This document shows, piece by piece, positions 10,361 to 21,893 of a stretch of 64,000 nucleotides of DNA; position 1 is the first letter of the stretch; every line of letters starts with the position of its first letter. The stretch spans positions 372,001-436,000 of the forward strand of contig CM020620.1 of assembly GCA_009829735.1 (NCBI GenBank), in the 5' to 3' direction. This stretch comes from Pyropia yezoensis (lineage: Eukaryota > Rhodophyta > Bangiophyceae > Bangiales > Bangiaceae). A model generated the notes under the pieces. It saw nothing but the letters and a program-made list of their open reading frames with translations. It searched no databases and was not told the DNA's origin. The translations under genes and the position numbers were made by a program.

Positions 10361-12117
10361 TCGTTTCCCGGCTCCGAGGAGTCCTTAGAGGTTTCGGTCT
10401 CCAGGTCAAAGTCCGTAGGAGCTTCCCTTGCCAGAGCCTCCGTGATGCTCTGTAAGGTTGCCACTCGGATGGCATGTACCTGTGCCTTGTCCATCTTGGA
10501 GGGTGCCCGCCGGTCAGCCCAGTTGACCGCCTTTGCAAACACCAGTCCTTGACGCTTGAGTTTCTCCTGGAGATCCTCGGGAATGGTCGGGCACTGGTAG
10601 GACATATGATCCTCTTTCTGGCACAGCCAGCAAGACCGGAACCGCTGGTTCCTGATCTGCTTGGGGGCGACCAGGGAAGGTTGCTCCTTAGAAACGAAGC
10701 CGCCCCACTTGTCCCTTGACTCCATGGGTGAGGCCTCGCCAACTGCGAGTACCGGTACAGGGTTATCACCTCCCTTATACTTGTCGGGTCCGGGACGAAC
10801 TCGCGACAACGGCTTGGGGGTTGATACCATAGGAGCCTGGAGGGCCTTGGCTTGCCGGTGCTTGCCCTGGGTGTAGGCCATCAACTGCTGGAAGGTATGT
10901 TCTTGATGTTCCTGGTTGTAGTTCTCCGCATCCACTTGAAGATATTCAGGAAGCCCCTCCGAGAAGATCATCTTGAGCCTGTCCTCAGGGTAAACGTTGC
11001 CACAAGCATCGCTCATCTCCCGGACACGACGGGCGAACGCCTCTGGAGTCTCTTGTCTCTCCATGGTTGCCCGGTTCAGCCTACCGACTGCCTTACGCAG
11101 GGAGTCCGCGTCTGCGTAGTTGGACAGGAGCCAGTTGACCGCCTCCGGATAACTCGCAACGGTACGTCCAACAATGTGCCCGGCAGAGTCTGGTAGAACC
11201 TGTGCAAACCGCTGTTCCGCTTCTCCGGTCATGAAGTTAACCAGGAGATAGAGAGCCTTGCCCTCGGACACATCGTTGTCATTGCATGCCTTGACAAACC
11301 GGCGCAGGAAGGCAAAGATAAGCGCCGGTCTCTTCCCGGAAAACTTAGGATGTCCCCCAAAGCTCGGCTGCATTCGCCGGTTCAGGGATGCCATCTTCTT
11401 GGCCATCTTCCGGGTGTAACCTTGGTCTTGGTTCTCCAGCCGGTAGTTACCCCAATACGTGACCTTGTTCAGGGTGGCATCTCCCACTTGGTGGGCAGGG
11501 AAGTCGAACTCGACTAGCCTGCGCCGGGTAGGACCGGGAGATGCATCCCAGTCATATCCCTCCTCAGAGCTGGAGGAACTGGTCTCGCTGGTGCTAGAGC
11601 GGCGGCGACGACGCCGACGCCTACGGCTGCTCCGGTCACCGGTCTTGGAGCTCCCCGCCCCATAGGACGCAAGGGGAGGAAAAGCTTGGCCGGTCCCAGG
11701 AGTCGAAGTCTCAGGAAGACCCGTAGAACCAGTCATAGCGGTGCCTCTGGCACTGCTAGTGCCCACAGGAAGAGGTGTATACACCCAGCTGCCATGTGTG
11801 GGTCCAGGAGTAAACACACCAGGGGCTATCCCTGGAGGTTGAAGAGTAGAACCGACAGGAGGGAGACGTCTGCTGCGAGCGGACTCAAACGCCGTTGACC
11901 CCGGGGTGGCTCCCACAGGAGGAACAGCCGGAGGAACGGGAGCAGGGGGTACTTGGCCGCCTGTAGACTCCAGTCCACTACCGGATGTCACGCCCAGGTC
12001 TGCTTCACCCGTAGGGAGAACGCCGGGTTGGGCACCGTCCCCCGCGGTGACCAGGGATGTGTCAAGGGACGCGGGGTCTACCCCTTCGGGCACCGTCGTG
12101 CCAGGGAGGGTAGCCAT
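10357..12117 (-). CDS. Gag of family I (element B)
   Basis: This 586-residue ORF starts at ATG 12117, 211 bp after the 5' LTR. The N-terminal third is Pro/Gly/Thr-rich. A run of Arg and then Ser/Glu lies near residue 165. The capsid-like helical region follows (about 240-400, including MERQETPEAFARRVREM). The nucleocapsid zinc knuckle is CWLCQKEDHMSYQC (CX2CX4HX4C). The last codons are CCG GGA AAC GAG TAG: a G GGA AAC slippery site just before the stop, with pol in the -1 frame. Gag packages element RNA and forms the virus-like particle in this family. The frame is intact. Confidence 0.88.
   Translation of the reverse strand: MATLPGTTVPEGVDPASLDTSLVTAGDGAQPGVLPTGEADLGVTSGSGLESTGGQVPPAPVPPAVPPVGATPGSTAFESARSRRLPPVGSTLQPPGIAPGVFTPGPTHGSWVYTPLPVGTSSARGTAMTGSTGLPETSTPGTGQAFPPLASYGAGSSKTGDRSSRRRRRRRRRSSTSETSSSSSEEGYDWDASPGPTRRRLVEFDFPAHQVGDATLNKVTYWGNYRLENQDQGYTRKMAKKMASLNRRMQPSFGGHPKFSGKRPALIFAFLRRFVKACNDNDVSEGKALYLLVNFMTGEAEQRFAQVLPDSAGHIVGRTVASYPEAVNWLLSNYADADSLRKAVGRLNRATMERQETPEAFARRVREMSDACGNVYPEDRLKMIFSEGLPEYLQVDAENYNQEHQEHTFQQLMAYTQGKHRQAKALQAPMVSTPKPLSRVRPGPDKYKGGDNPVPVLAVGEASPMESRDKWGGFVSKEQPSLVAPKQIRNQRFRSCWLCQKEDHMSYQCPTIPEDLQEKLKRQGLVFAKAVNWADRRAPSKMDKAQVHAIRVATLQSITEALAREAPTDFDLETETSKDSSEPGNE
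10363..10369 (-). promoter_or_regulatory. Candidate -1 ribosomal frameshift site, family I
   Basis: GGGAAAC on the - strand, phased G GGA AAC in the gag frame, followed by GAG TAG. The pol frame is open across this point in the -1 register. Confidence 0.65.
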
Positions 12118-12307
12118 GTTGGTCTCTTGACAGCCACAGTCCAGTTACCTGCGTGTCCAAAGATCGCAAGACCACAAGAGAGGGGTTGGAGAGCCAGGAA
12201 TGGGGTTCCCGTGAACGGGTGCAAATAATTCCCAAACCACTGAAAAAGACAGAATAGGAACAACGCAACCGCTGCTCCCAAATGTCTCTTCTCAAACACT
12301 CCAATCA

Positions 12308-12325
12308 TCCCCTGCTGCTCCACCA
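12308..12325 (-). promoter_or_regulatory. Primer-binding site, element B
   Basis: TGGTGGAGCAGCAGGGGA on the - strand, four bases after the 5' LTR end. It would pair with a tRNA ending TCCCCTGCTGCTCCACCA. It is identical to the site in element D. I do not assign the tRNA. Confidence 0.75.
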
Positions 12326-12329
12326 AATA

Positions 12330-12903
12330 TGTGGTATAAAACTCGATCCTCTCAGACACGTGTCAATATCCCTCGGGGGAAAGGGACAGGTAACGCAGAA
12401 AGGGGAACTACGAGAATGGTATGCCTGTTGCCTCACGTGCCTGCTTGCAGGGCAAACAGATACGCACGGTAGTGCACACGGGGAAGAGGAAAGCAAACGC
12501 GCAGTTGTCTTTTTCCCTGAGGGCGCGGGCCGAGGGCGCCTCGCTGTCCCTCTTAACGTGCATCTGGGGGAACCCCGGCACGTTGGCCCGGTAGCCCCCC
12601 CCCATAACCCCGAGTGGCCCCGACCCGAGTCTAACCTCGTCAGGTCGGGGGCCACTATCACTACTAATTCTATTCCCACTCACTAATCTCACACTCAAAT
12701 TCTCTCAAATCAAGTCCCTCACAAATATGCAAAAACACATCAGAAATCCCTCTCTCGCGTGTGGATAGCGTAGTCCACCGCATCCCAGTGCCGGGCACGG
12801 GCCACGGCCGCCAACCATCGCCACACGGCGGGCGTGTTCTGGCACCTGGTGCCCTCTGGTTGCAGTCCCGGGTCGGCGCCAAGTCGGGGCCAGGGATGCT
12901 ACA
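12330..12903 (-). repeat. 5' LTR of element B
   Basis: 574-bp partner of the LTR at 3695-4266. Its + strand right end (GCTACA) joins directly to family II reverse transcriptase sequence of element C. Confidence 0.9.
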
Positions 12904-15627
12904 GACCCCACGGTTCTGTATCGACTACCGTAAGCTCAATGAGAGCACGGTTAAGGACAGTTATCCCCCACCCAGGATGGACGACTGTCTGGACTCTCTG
13001 GGGGAGGCAAACGTGTTCTCTATCCTAGACTGTAACGCGGGGTATTGGCAAATTCCCATTGCCCCGAAAGACAGGCATAAAACTACCTTTACCTGTCACT
13101 GTGGTACCTACCAGTGCAAACGACTACCGCTTGGACTGTGTAACGCGCCGGCAACTTTCCAGCGCGCCATGGACATGATTCTGGCCGGAGTACGGTGGCA
13201 GATCTATCTTGTGTACCTAGACGATATCATTGTGTTCTCCCGAAGTCCGGAGGAGCACATTGGCCATCTTGGCCAGGTGTTCAAGCTACTTGCTGACGAC
13301 TGTGTGTCACTGAAGGCGAGCAAGTGCCACCTCTTCACTCAGGAGGTGGAATACTTGGGACATGTTGTCCGTGCGGGGCGCCTCAGTGTGAACGAGAAAA
13401 ACTTGAGGGCCATCCGTAAGGCTCAGTACCCCCGGACCCACACCCAGATGAGGAGCTTCCTCGGGATGTGTAACGTGTACCGACGTGTCACCAAGGGCTT
13501 CGCCAAGGTGGCGAAGCCGTTGAATGAGCTAGTGAGCTCAACGCTACCGAAGAACCTGCCTCCCCCCAGTCGGGTGGAGCAGGAATCCTTTGAGACTGTT
13601 CGGGACCTTCTGCTGAAGCCCCCCATCTTGGCTATTCCCAGGTTGGGAGGCCACTACATCCTGGATGTGGACGCTAGCTACGACCAACTTGGTTGTTTGT
13701 TGCTTCAGCAGCAGGCGGACAAGGAGTACTTGCCGGTGGGATACTTCAGCAAGGGGCTGAACTCGGCTGAGCAGAACTATGGAGTCACCGAGTTGGAAGG
13801 ACTCGCAGTGGTGTGGGCGGTGACGTCACTTCGTCACTACCTAGAGGGTGAGAAGTTCCTCATCCGCTGTGACCACCGCGCGTTGCAGTTCATCTTCAAG
13901 ACGGATTGCACGAGCACCCGCCTTAACAGGTGGAGGGTGCGACTGGCACCCTTCAACTTTGATATTGAGTACCGACCTGGCAGGCAACATGCCCTTGCCG
14001 ACGGCCTTTCTCGGGTACCTACCGAGGGGCTGGACACTAACTCAGTCGATGAGGACATCCCCATCGTGGGGGTAGTCACGCGCTCGGGTCAGGCGTTGGA
14101 CCCCGAGGCGCCAGGGAACAAGAAGTACTTGCCCCTGTCCCTGGACGAGGCGGTGAAGGCCCAGGCCGAGGACTCCTTCTGCAAGTCGCAGAGGGATACG
14201 CTAGATACGGTGGCGGAGACGCGGTTCTTTCTGGGAGACGATGGCCTCCTCATGAGGAGGGGGGTATTCCAGGGGACCGAACAACTTGTCGTCCCCGCAT
14301 CCCTCAAGAACAGTATCCTTGAGAGGGAGCATAACGCTCCCACAGGTGGACACCTGGGGTCTAGTAAACTGTACCAGACCCTGAGGACCAGGTACTACTG
14401 GCCGTCCATGGTGGTGGACATCTACAGTTGGGTGGCTGCCTGCACAAGTTGTGCACAGAACCGTCTGATGGAACGGCGGCCTACTAGGGCTATGCTATTG
14501 TTCCCGGCCAAGGAGCCCTTCGCCGCGTTGGCGATGGACATCCTTGGGCCCCTGCCAGTGACCGAGGAGGGCAACCAGTACCTCCTGGTCATCTGCGATC
14601 GCTTCACGAAACATACGCGAGCGATCCCTCTTGCAGAGATCACCGCCATGTCGGTCGTGTCAGCCTTCCTAGATCACTGGGTTGCCGCGTATGGCATCCC
14701 GGACAGTACACTATCGGACAATGGACCGCAATTTGCGTCTGTACTGTTTCAGGGAGTGCTGGATATGTTGGGGGTTCAGGCATATTATGCCACCCCCTAC
14801 CACACACAATCTAATAAGCAGGTGGAGCGCTTTAACAAAACTATTGTTAGGCAGCTGCGCCACTATGTGAGTGATCACGTGAAGACGTGGGACCAATACA
14901 TTTCTATTCTTACGACTGCCTACAATTCGCAGGTTCACTCATCTACCGGGGAAGTACCCCTCGCTTTTGTGACCCCCCGTCGCGTGCGGTCTATTGCCGT
15001 GCGGCGGCCGCTCCCAACTAGGGAGGCCGATGGCAGTACGCCTACTCCCACTGAGAGTAAGGCGGAGTTCGCTGCTAGGCTCGAAAGCCTCATCCCTAAA
15101 GTCAGGGCTGAGATGCACAAAGCGCAAAAGCGCTACAAGCGTACTTTTGGCAAAAGGTGCGTAACGCCAAGCATGTCCCCGAGCAGGGTGACTGGGTACT
15201 GGCTCACTCACACACCCCAACTGGGGGTAAGTTGGTATTCCAGACGAAGGGGCCGTACCAGGTCCTTCGTACTGATGGACGGCGGTTCACCATCGAAAGT
15301 GACGATGGGGTCCGCACAGTGAACGGACAGGACGTGGTCAAAGTTGTACCACCGCCCGCAGGCGACCCGGCTTGGGCGCGTGCGCTGAAAGCGTGGCGCC
15401 TGCCATCGCTACCTGCGGCCAAACAGGGCCCGCAGGAGTACGTGTTCGATAAGTTCATCGACCACGGATGGGATGAAGACACTGACCGCCTCATGTTGAG
15501 TGTGCGTTGGTTCGGCTATAAGGCGAAGGATGATACGTGGGAGTCTGTGGAGGACCTTCCCGCTGAGAAGGTCCGGGCATACTGGGCCCGGAATGATATC
15601 GACCCCACTTGCCCTCCCTCAATGTGA
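12904..15627 (+). pseudogene. Pol of element C (RT, RNase H, integrase, chromodomain)
   Basis: It begins inside reverse transcriptase at RFCIDYRKLNESTV; the LTR of element B is joined upstream. YLDD lies near 13216-13227. RNase H (VDASYDQLG, CDHRALQF) and integrase (HNAPTGGH, MDILGPL, LSDNGPQF, QVERFN) follow, so the DDE residues remain. The usual PQTNG before the last Glu reads TQSNK. One A is missing from an A-run near 15152, shifting the frame so that the last 470 bases, including the chromodomain (VRWFGYKAKDDTWES), are read in another frame. Element D keeps CAG where it has its own stop, and C keeps that codon intact here. Confidence 0.85.
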
Positions 15628-15739
15628 GGGAAGGCCGAACAACAGTGCCAAGAGAGTGCTTCAAGTCGAAGTGGTACGCAGAGTGGCTTTTAACTACAGC
15701 CATAACCCCTCACACTCTCACAACAAAGGCAGCTGCCAA

Positions 15740-17682
15740 CTAGGCATGCATGCTAGACTCTCCCACTCCACGGCCCTCGCCCTCTCGTAGAGGCGAGCGG
15801 CGAGACCCACGGCGATAACGCTCCCCACCAGTCGGAGGGGGCGGCGGCTCTAAGTCGGAACCGTCGCGCCCCTCACGGTCGCGCATGTGGCGCCGACCGT
15901 GGCTACTCTTCTGCCTGGTCTTGCGCGCAAGTTGGCGACGCAGACGCCGGACCGACTCCGACTCTGACGGAGTCGAGGACTCCGAGACGGAATAAGACAA
16001 CTCGTCTTCCGACACGGAGGGAAACCGCCGCGAGTGACGGCGACGACGGCGAGGAGGCGAGTACGCCTGGCTCACCTGACGCTTGCCCGCCCAAGTGGGA
16101 CTGGCTGGGGCACAATTGACCCAGTACGGGCCAACTCGGTCGTCATAAACCCCGCTACCGACTCGCAACTCGCGGTCGCCACAGCAGTACGAACGCGCTC
16201 CTCAAGTTGAGGAGTCTCGGAAACTTGAAGGGTTGCAGTCGACACGGCCAACCAAGAGATGGTGCGCATCAACGTGGTGATCATCATTTCGGAGGTCAAG
16301 GGCGTGGCCGGCAATACCAACTTGGGATAGACCGTCAGGAGGGTGGCCCCCAAGTTGGGGGACACCGGGGTGGACGACTAAACAGCAACGCTTATCGGGA
16401 TGTCCCCGTGCGGCTGGAAAGGGACAGGAGGAAGCGGAGGGGCTCGCCGAGTTGGCGGAGCCCGAGAGTAACTGCTACCCCTACTCGGGGCCCCCGCAGT
16501 GGGTTGAGTCATGTAGTCATCGTGAGAGTGCACAGCCATCACGATTGCCTTGTCCGGGGGAGGCGCAGTGTGGCGATCCACCCCCGGGGCATACGGGTAG
16601 TCCCCGCTGCCCAACCCCTCTCGAAGTACCACACGGCCGTCGTGAAGCTCACGACCGACCCAGACGACCTGGCGAAGTGTGCCATCGTCCTTGGGCCCGC
16701 GGGAGGATCGGCGCAGCTTGTGCTCGATACTGTCACACTCGATGAGCTTATGGAGGAGCAGCATCTCCTCAAGTAGAGTGAGCTGTCCTGATGAGCACCC
16801 CTCAGCAACTAGCCGAGGGGTGAGCTGTTCCAAACCTTGGACAAGCCGGAGGGGGAGATGCCAGAGCATCCCCCGCCGCTGAACACAAGACACCCAGGTC
16901 GACATGACCTCGAGGAGCCACTAGGTCGCCAACATGGCGAACATCAGGTGGTCCAGGCTAGCCGCCAACATCGTGGAATCGAAGTGATCGAGCAACCGCG
17001 GAAGTAAAGCCGAAAACCCGTAGGGGACCTCAACTTGAGCCCACCACTCGGGCTTCTTGGGGTAGTACTGCTCCTTGCTAGCAGCGGACTGCTGCGGAAA
17101 CTCGAGTTGAGCCGAGGTCACCAAGTAGGGACCTCGCCGGAAGTCCTTCCCCATCCGCACATCAAAGTGATGAGTGTGCGGATCGGCCTCGTGAAGGTAC
17201 GGGGGGCGAGCTGCCACCGCGTCCCAAGTAAAGGTCGGCAAGTCGCCGGGACCCGGGATAGTTCCCCCGCGGTCCACCATGACCTTGGCCCGCTGTATGT
17301 CTTCGACCTCCTCGTCGTCCAGGAAGGAAAACTGGTCCGTCCTGAAGCCGGCAGGGAACCCGACCCTACGGGGATACTTCTCCCGTAGGCGGTCCCATAC
17401 CCGACCCATCGCTGCGCCAAGTCGGCCACAGCGAAGAACAGTCAACCCCTCCTCATGTAGAGGCCAAGCTGGGTAAAACCACCGCCCCAAGGCCTCACGC
17501 GGGACAACTTGTCCCGCCTCCGGGGGAGATCCCGCCGTCAACCCAAAGCCGGGTGACACGGGAGTCCCATCCCCCGGAGCGATCGCGGAGCCCCCGCCGG
17601 AAGTCCCGGCGGGCGCTGCGTAGTAGGACGTGTCCTCCATACGTTCGTCCAGGGAGTCAGTCTCCACCCCCGGGGTCACCAT
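15740..17682 (-). pseudogene. Antisense third ORF of family II (element C copy), broken
   Basis: This is homologous along its length to the intact copy in element D. From ATG 17682 it is interrupted by TAG at 16921-16923 (D has CAG), by TAG at 16378-16380 (D has GAG) and by a frameshift near 16090-16100. The Arg/Ser-rich tail is still readable to the TAG at 15740. An upstream open stretch without ATG reaches 17769. It is convergent with pol, 112 bp away. Confidence 0.75.
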
Positions 17683-18007
17683 GGCTCTCCCCAAGTTGGG
17701 GAGAGACGACCTGGTTGCAGCGGCACGAGACCCGCCTCGAGTTGAGGGGGACTCGGATCGTGGGTACACGGGTGGCCTCCCCAGCGTGGGGCGGCCCAGT
17801 GGAAGGTGAAGGGGAGGTGGTGGTGGTGGTGAGGTGTGAACTGAGGAGAGGAAGCTGCCGAGTGGGCAAGCTTGAGGAGAGGGGCGGTCAACGTGACCGC
17901 CTCCACATCCGTGTTACGTACTCGATGTGGGACAGCAAGTCGCGCCCCCAACGCCGAGACGTGCGTTTACGCACCCCCTCACAGGGCCGACCGGGTCGGT
18001 CGGAACT

Positions 18008-18020
18008 GAGGAGAGGGGAG
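18008..18020 (+). promoter_or_regulatory. Polypurine tract, element C
   Basis: GAGGAGAGGGGAG immediately before the TGTGGCAG start of the 3' LTR; identical to the tract in element D. Confidence 0.75.
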
Positions 18021-18489
18021 TGTGGCAGTATTGACCCCCAGGTAGGGGGGCAACACGTGCCATGCAAGGGGCGGCAGGCCACCAGCCTGATCCGTTCCTC
18101 CCCCTGCATTTGGGTCCATATTCCCTAAGTTTGGGATAGTTAGCTTAGTAGTAAATCCAACTTGGATTTGAGGGTTTTCTGCATTTATCGTCTTGAATTT
18201 TCGTGTGGCCCGGTGGACAGGTGCTGGGGTGGGAGATTCTGAGTGGCGAGATTCTGAGGGGACCCTGGGGGGATAAGGGGAGGGACAGCGGGGCTTGGCC
18301 TTGCTTCCCCGTCCCGACCAAGAAACTGTTGGCCCACACACCATCTTCTTGTTTGTTAGTGGGGCGATTGCCCCACAACAGGGACAGAGTGTGTGCGACT
18401 TGCACTTCTTCCGGTTCCCCCGACACGGGATGCAGCCGTTGTGCACCGCCCCAACTTGGGTGTCGCGTGTGCGAGTGGTTTTTGCCACA
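18021..18489 (+). repeat. 3' LTR of element C
   Basis: 469-bp family II LTR, TGTGGCAG..TTTGCCACA, same length as both LTRs of element D but with many scattered substitutions, so C is older than D. Confidence 0.88.
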
Positions 18490-19066
18490 TTTATTTTGCT
18501 GCCTGAAGTCGAGGCCTTTTGTCGCCTATCAAACAAGCTGGTGAAGAACAAGCAGCTGAACGGGAATCGGCTGGCAAGTCCTCTCGAACTGCGACGAGTG
18601 TCGCTGCGCCCCTTGAGGAGGGGGGGGGGGGCGCCGGCTCTGCCTCTTCGCCGGGCCCTCGCGCAGTGTCGACGGATGAGCTCTCAAAATGGCAGTGAAT
18701 GGGAAAGGGGTTGGCGCAGCCGCCGGCATGGCAAGCGCGCGGAGAGCCTGCCGAAACAACTACGGTCAAGTTTAAATTGTCCATGGTTTTCAGTAGAAGT
18801 GGTCACATAAGTAGACTTAATTAAACCCCGTAACAACCCTGGTCCGAGATCGTCCCGGTGGACTCGTGAGCTGCTGGGGTCGAGCTCCCGTCGAGCAAAG
18901 TATGATATGAGTTCGTACTTCGCTTATGCTCCCGCACTGTCGGACACAGCAGATCGCAGTATCAAGTACTGACAAGCCTTGGTCTTCCAAATTTAGACAA
19001 TGCAAAACTCGGCTGATGCGTGACACCGCTCTTCTGGATGCAAGCACTTTGCGCGCCGTGCGAGCG
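18490..19066. other. Flank between element C and malic enzyme
   Basis: No gene is supported. The stretch contains a G11 run near 18619 and presumably the promoter and 5' leader of the malic enzyme gene. An in-frame upstream ATG exists at 18926, but the residues it adds do not look like a targeting peptide. Confidence 0.5.
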
Positions 19067-21422
19067 ATGAGCTGGCTGATCAGGGCAGTGGCTACCACCG
19101 CGCGATCGCGCGCGCCCGCGGCGACGACGCTACTCTCTGCCCCTGCCCCCCCCCCCCCCCGCCCACTTTCCGTCCGTTACGCCCTGGTGACGATGGGGCC
19201 TCCTCCCCGGTTTTGGCTGTCAACTGCCGCCACTGCCGCCGCAACTGGCCGCCGCGCCGGAAGAAGCTGTCGCGGCACGTCGGCTTCCCTCTACAGCGGG
19301 AGGTCGCCCACACTGTCGTCGGTGGCGAGCTCCCCCCCTCTGCCGTCGTCGGCAGTGGCAGCCGCAGCCTCTTCCTCCCGCAATGCCCCAGCCGCTCCAG
19401 AGCAGCAACCCCACGGCGACAATGGCACCGGCTCCTCCCGTTTTTTCTCAGTCAGTGGCCACGTCGGCAGAGGCAAGCCCCAGCTCACGACCGCTCGTGG
19501 CATGGCTCTCCTCCTGGACCCGATGACTAACCGGGGAACGGCCTTTAGTGCTTCTGAGCGGGAGCGCCTGGGCCTTCGGGGGCTCGTCCCGCCCGCCACC
19601 CAGCCGCTGGAAGCACAAGTGTCCCGTATTATGGTCGCCTACAGCCGCATCGTCGGAGACCTTGACCGGCACGCGTTCCTGTCCAACCTTCACGACAGAA
19701 ACATTACTCTGTTTTACGTAGTCCTCATGGCCTATTTTGAGGCGCTCGCACCGGTCGTCTATACGCCAACGGTTGGGGATGCGTGCCGCAAGTTTCATGT
19801 CATGTTCCGCCGCGCCAGGGGCATGTACTTCAGCGCGGATGATGTGGGTGAGATGCGCAGCATGGTGTGGAACTGGAATCGGGACGTCGACGTGGTGGTC
19901 GTCACCGACGGCAGCCGGGTGCTGGGCCTCGGGGACCTTGGCGTCGGGGGCATGGGGATCCCTGTTGGTAAGGGCTGCCTCTATACTGCCGCCGGTGGGA
20001 TTGACCCGCTTCGCCTGCTGCCCGTCGTAATCGACGTGGGTACAGACAATGAGGCGCTGCGGGAGGACCCACTGTACCTGGGCCTCCGGCAGCCCCGCCT
20101 ACGGGGCGCCTCCTATTTCGCGGTAGTGGATGAGTGGGTGGCTGCTATCCGGTCGCGCTGGCCAAATGCTCTTATCCAGTACGTTGGGCTGCTATTGTGT
20201 GAGAGAGAGAGAAGGGGCAAGGAAGGACCTGCGTGAGCAGGTTGCGTCTCGCCTCTGTGCCTGTGCTCTCTATCTGCAGTGGGTTGAGCACTCTCACTGA
20301 CGATTTCGTTCATGCCTGCCTTGGCGCCTCTGCCGACTGGACGCACGCCATGCGGCCCACTGCTCTGGTTGCATCCCACGCCGCAGGTTTGAAGATTTTG
20401 CCACCCCCGTGGCCGCCCCCCTCCTTGAGGCATACCGGAACCCTCCGCACGGCCCCGTCTTCAACGACGACATCCAGTCGACGGGTACCGTGGCGGTTGC
20501 CACCGTTCTTTCTTCCATGACCGCCCGCAATCTCCCCATGTCGGCCCTGCCCGCCGAGCGAATTGTTTGCGTGGGTGCTGGCAGCGCGGGCCTGGGTGTC
20601 TGCGACGCGCTTGCGTCGGCCATGGTGCGAGCAGAGGGGAGCCCGTTTGCCGACGCCACCGCCGCGGCGGCGTCTCAGTTTTGGATGCTTGACGAACACG
20701 GGCTGCTGTCGACCGCGCCGCCCGTGGCGGGCGACACCGGCGCGGGCGGGCGCCCCCCGCCGCCGGCGTGTAGCCGTTCCAACATGGCACCCGGCCAGGC
20801 GCGGTACGCGCGTGGGGACCTCCCCCGCGGCACCTCTCTCGCAGACGTTATCCGCGCGGTGCGGCCGACGGTGCTGCTAGGCCTGTCGGGCGCCGGTCCA
20901 GGCACCTTTTCCGAGCCAGCCCTCCGCGCCATGGCTGCCAGTACCCCGCGGCCGGTGGTGCTGCCTCTCTCCAACCCGCTGACTTCTTCTGAGTGTACCG
21001 CCGAGGAGGCGTTCCGTTGGACCGACGGCGCCGCGCTGTTTGCGTCGGGCTCCCCCTATGCCGACGTGCCGCTGCCGGGTGGGGGGCTCGGCACTACCAG
21101 TCAGTGCAACAATGTGTTTTGCTTTCCTGGCATTGGCCTGGCCATTGTCGCCCTGCGGGTGTCGACGGTCAGCGACGGTATGTTCCACGCCGCCGCGGTC
21201 GCGCTGGCGCGGCTGGTGGACGCCCCCGACCGGGCGGCGGGGCGGCTGCTGCCGCGGATGGGCGGCCTGCGTGAGGTGAGCGTTGCCGTAGCTGTGGCGG
21301 TGGCGGAGGTAGCGCTCGCCGAGGGGGTAGCGGGGGTGACTGAGTTTGGGGAGGACGGCCTGGAGGGCCACGTCCGCCGCTCCATGTGGGAGCCCCACTA
21401 CCGCACGCTGGTCCCCGTCTGA
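19067..21422 (+). CDS. Malic enzyme, NAD-type, probably mitochondrial (two exons)
   Basis: It catalyses oxidative decarboxylation of malate to pyruvate. The start at ATG 19067 gives a presequence rich in Arg, Ala and Ser (MSWLIRAVATTARSRAPAAT), typical of mitochondrial import. Exon 1 ends at 20178 (CA|GTACGT) and exon 2 begins at 20387 (CCGCAG|GTTTGAAG). The join restores LIQFEDFA and gives about 715 residues. Family motifs are YTPTVGDACRKF, TDGSRVLGLGDLGVGGMGIP, FNDDIQSTGTVAVA, the Rossmann glycine motif VCVGAGSAGLG, and the C-terminal SNPLTSSECTAEEAF and NNVFCFPGIGLAIVALRV. It is longer than many homologues because of a Ser/Ala/Pro-rich leader before the catalytic part (from about residue 150). 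It lies between two retroelement-rich blocks but shows no lesion. The NAD versus NADP preference is inferred from the targeting, not from a diagnostic residue. Confidence 0.92.
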
Positions 21423-21893
21423 GTGGGTGGGAAGGGCACGATGCGTTCGGGAGCTGGCGGTGGCGCGCCCAATGCGTGAGGGCCACTGGGCCTGCGTCCG
21501 CGTTGCGGTCAATGGGGAAAGCAAGCGTGGGTCACTGGAGCTGCGTCCCAATGGGTCTAGCGGCCACGAGGGGGCGGCGGCCAAGCGTAAAAGAACGCAC
21601 CGCGGATGGTCCTCTGCGGAAACCTGTGCGGGCCGACCCACACGGCAACTCCAGCGACCAGGAGGGCGAGGCGCGGGGCGCACAATAGCCCACGACGGCC
21701 CCACCGCCACCCACAGCACCAGCTGGTCACAAGAGGCCGAGAAATGCCCTCGTCTCCGCGGCCTCGGCGGCGCGGTCCCTCCCAGCCCGCACCCATCCTC
21801 TCCCCAGTGTGGGTTGCCCGCACCACCAACCCCAAGCCTTACGCCTCCCACCCCCCCAGACAGCTCGACCCCACCTCGCACGCCCCCCGGGCC
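21423..21893. other. Intergenic, convergent gene ends
   Basis: This is about 470 bp between the malic enzyme stop and the stop of the - strand gene. I see no gene in it; it should hold both 3' ends. Confidence 0.5.

Larger units (their letters stand above)
3695..12903 (-). mobile_element. Ty3/Gypsy element B (family I), full-length, degenerate
   Basis: This is a complete family I element on the - strand, 9.2 kb. In its own sense the order is 5' LTR (12903-12330), primer-binding site, gag, pol, antisense ORF, polypurine tract, 3' LTR (4266-3695). The two LTRs differ by about four substitutions and a poly-C length change (about 1%), so insertion was fairly recent. No matching 5-bp target duplication is visible: AGAGG on the left, GACCC on the right. 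Both sides join truncated pieces of other retroelements. Confidence 0.9.
12904..18489 (+). mobile_element. Ty3/Gypsy element C (family II), 5'-truncated
   Basis: This piece matches element D from 41844 to its 3' LTR end. It lacks the 5' LTR, gag, protease and the start of reverse transcriptase. It keeps the rest of pol, the antisense ORF, a polypurine tract and a 3' LTR. All its genes carry lesions. Confidence 0.88.

Noticed and set aside
12761-12903. Apparent N-terminus of the element C polyprotein
   Set aside because: It is the element B LTR joined in frame to truncated RT, not a real start.
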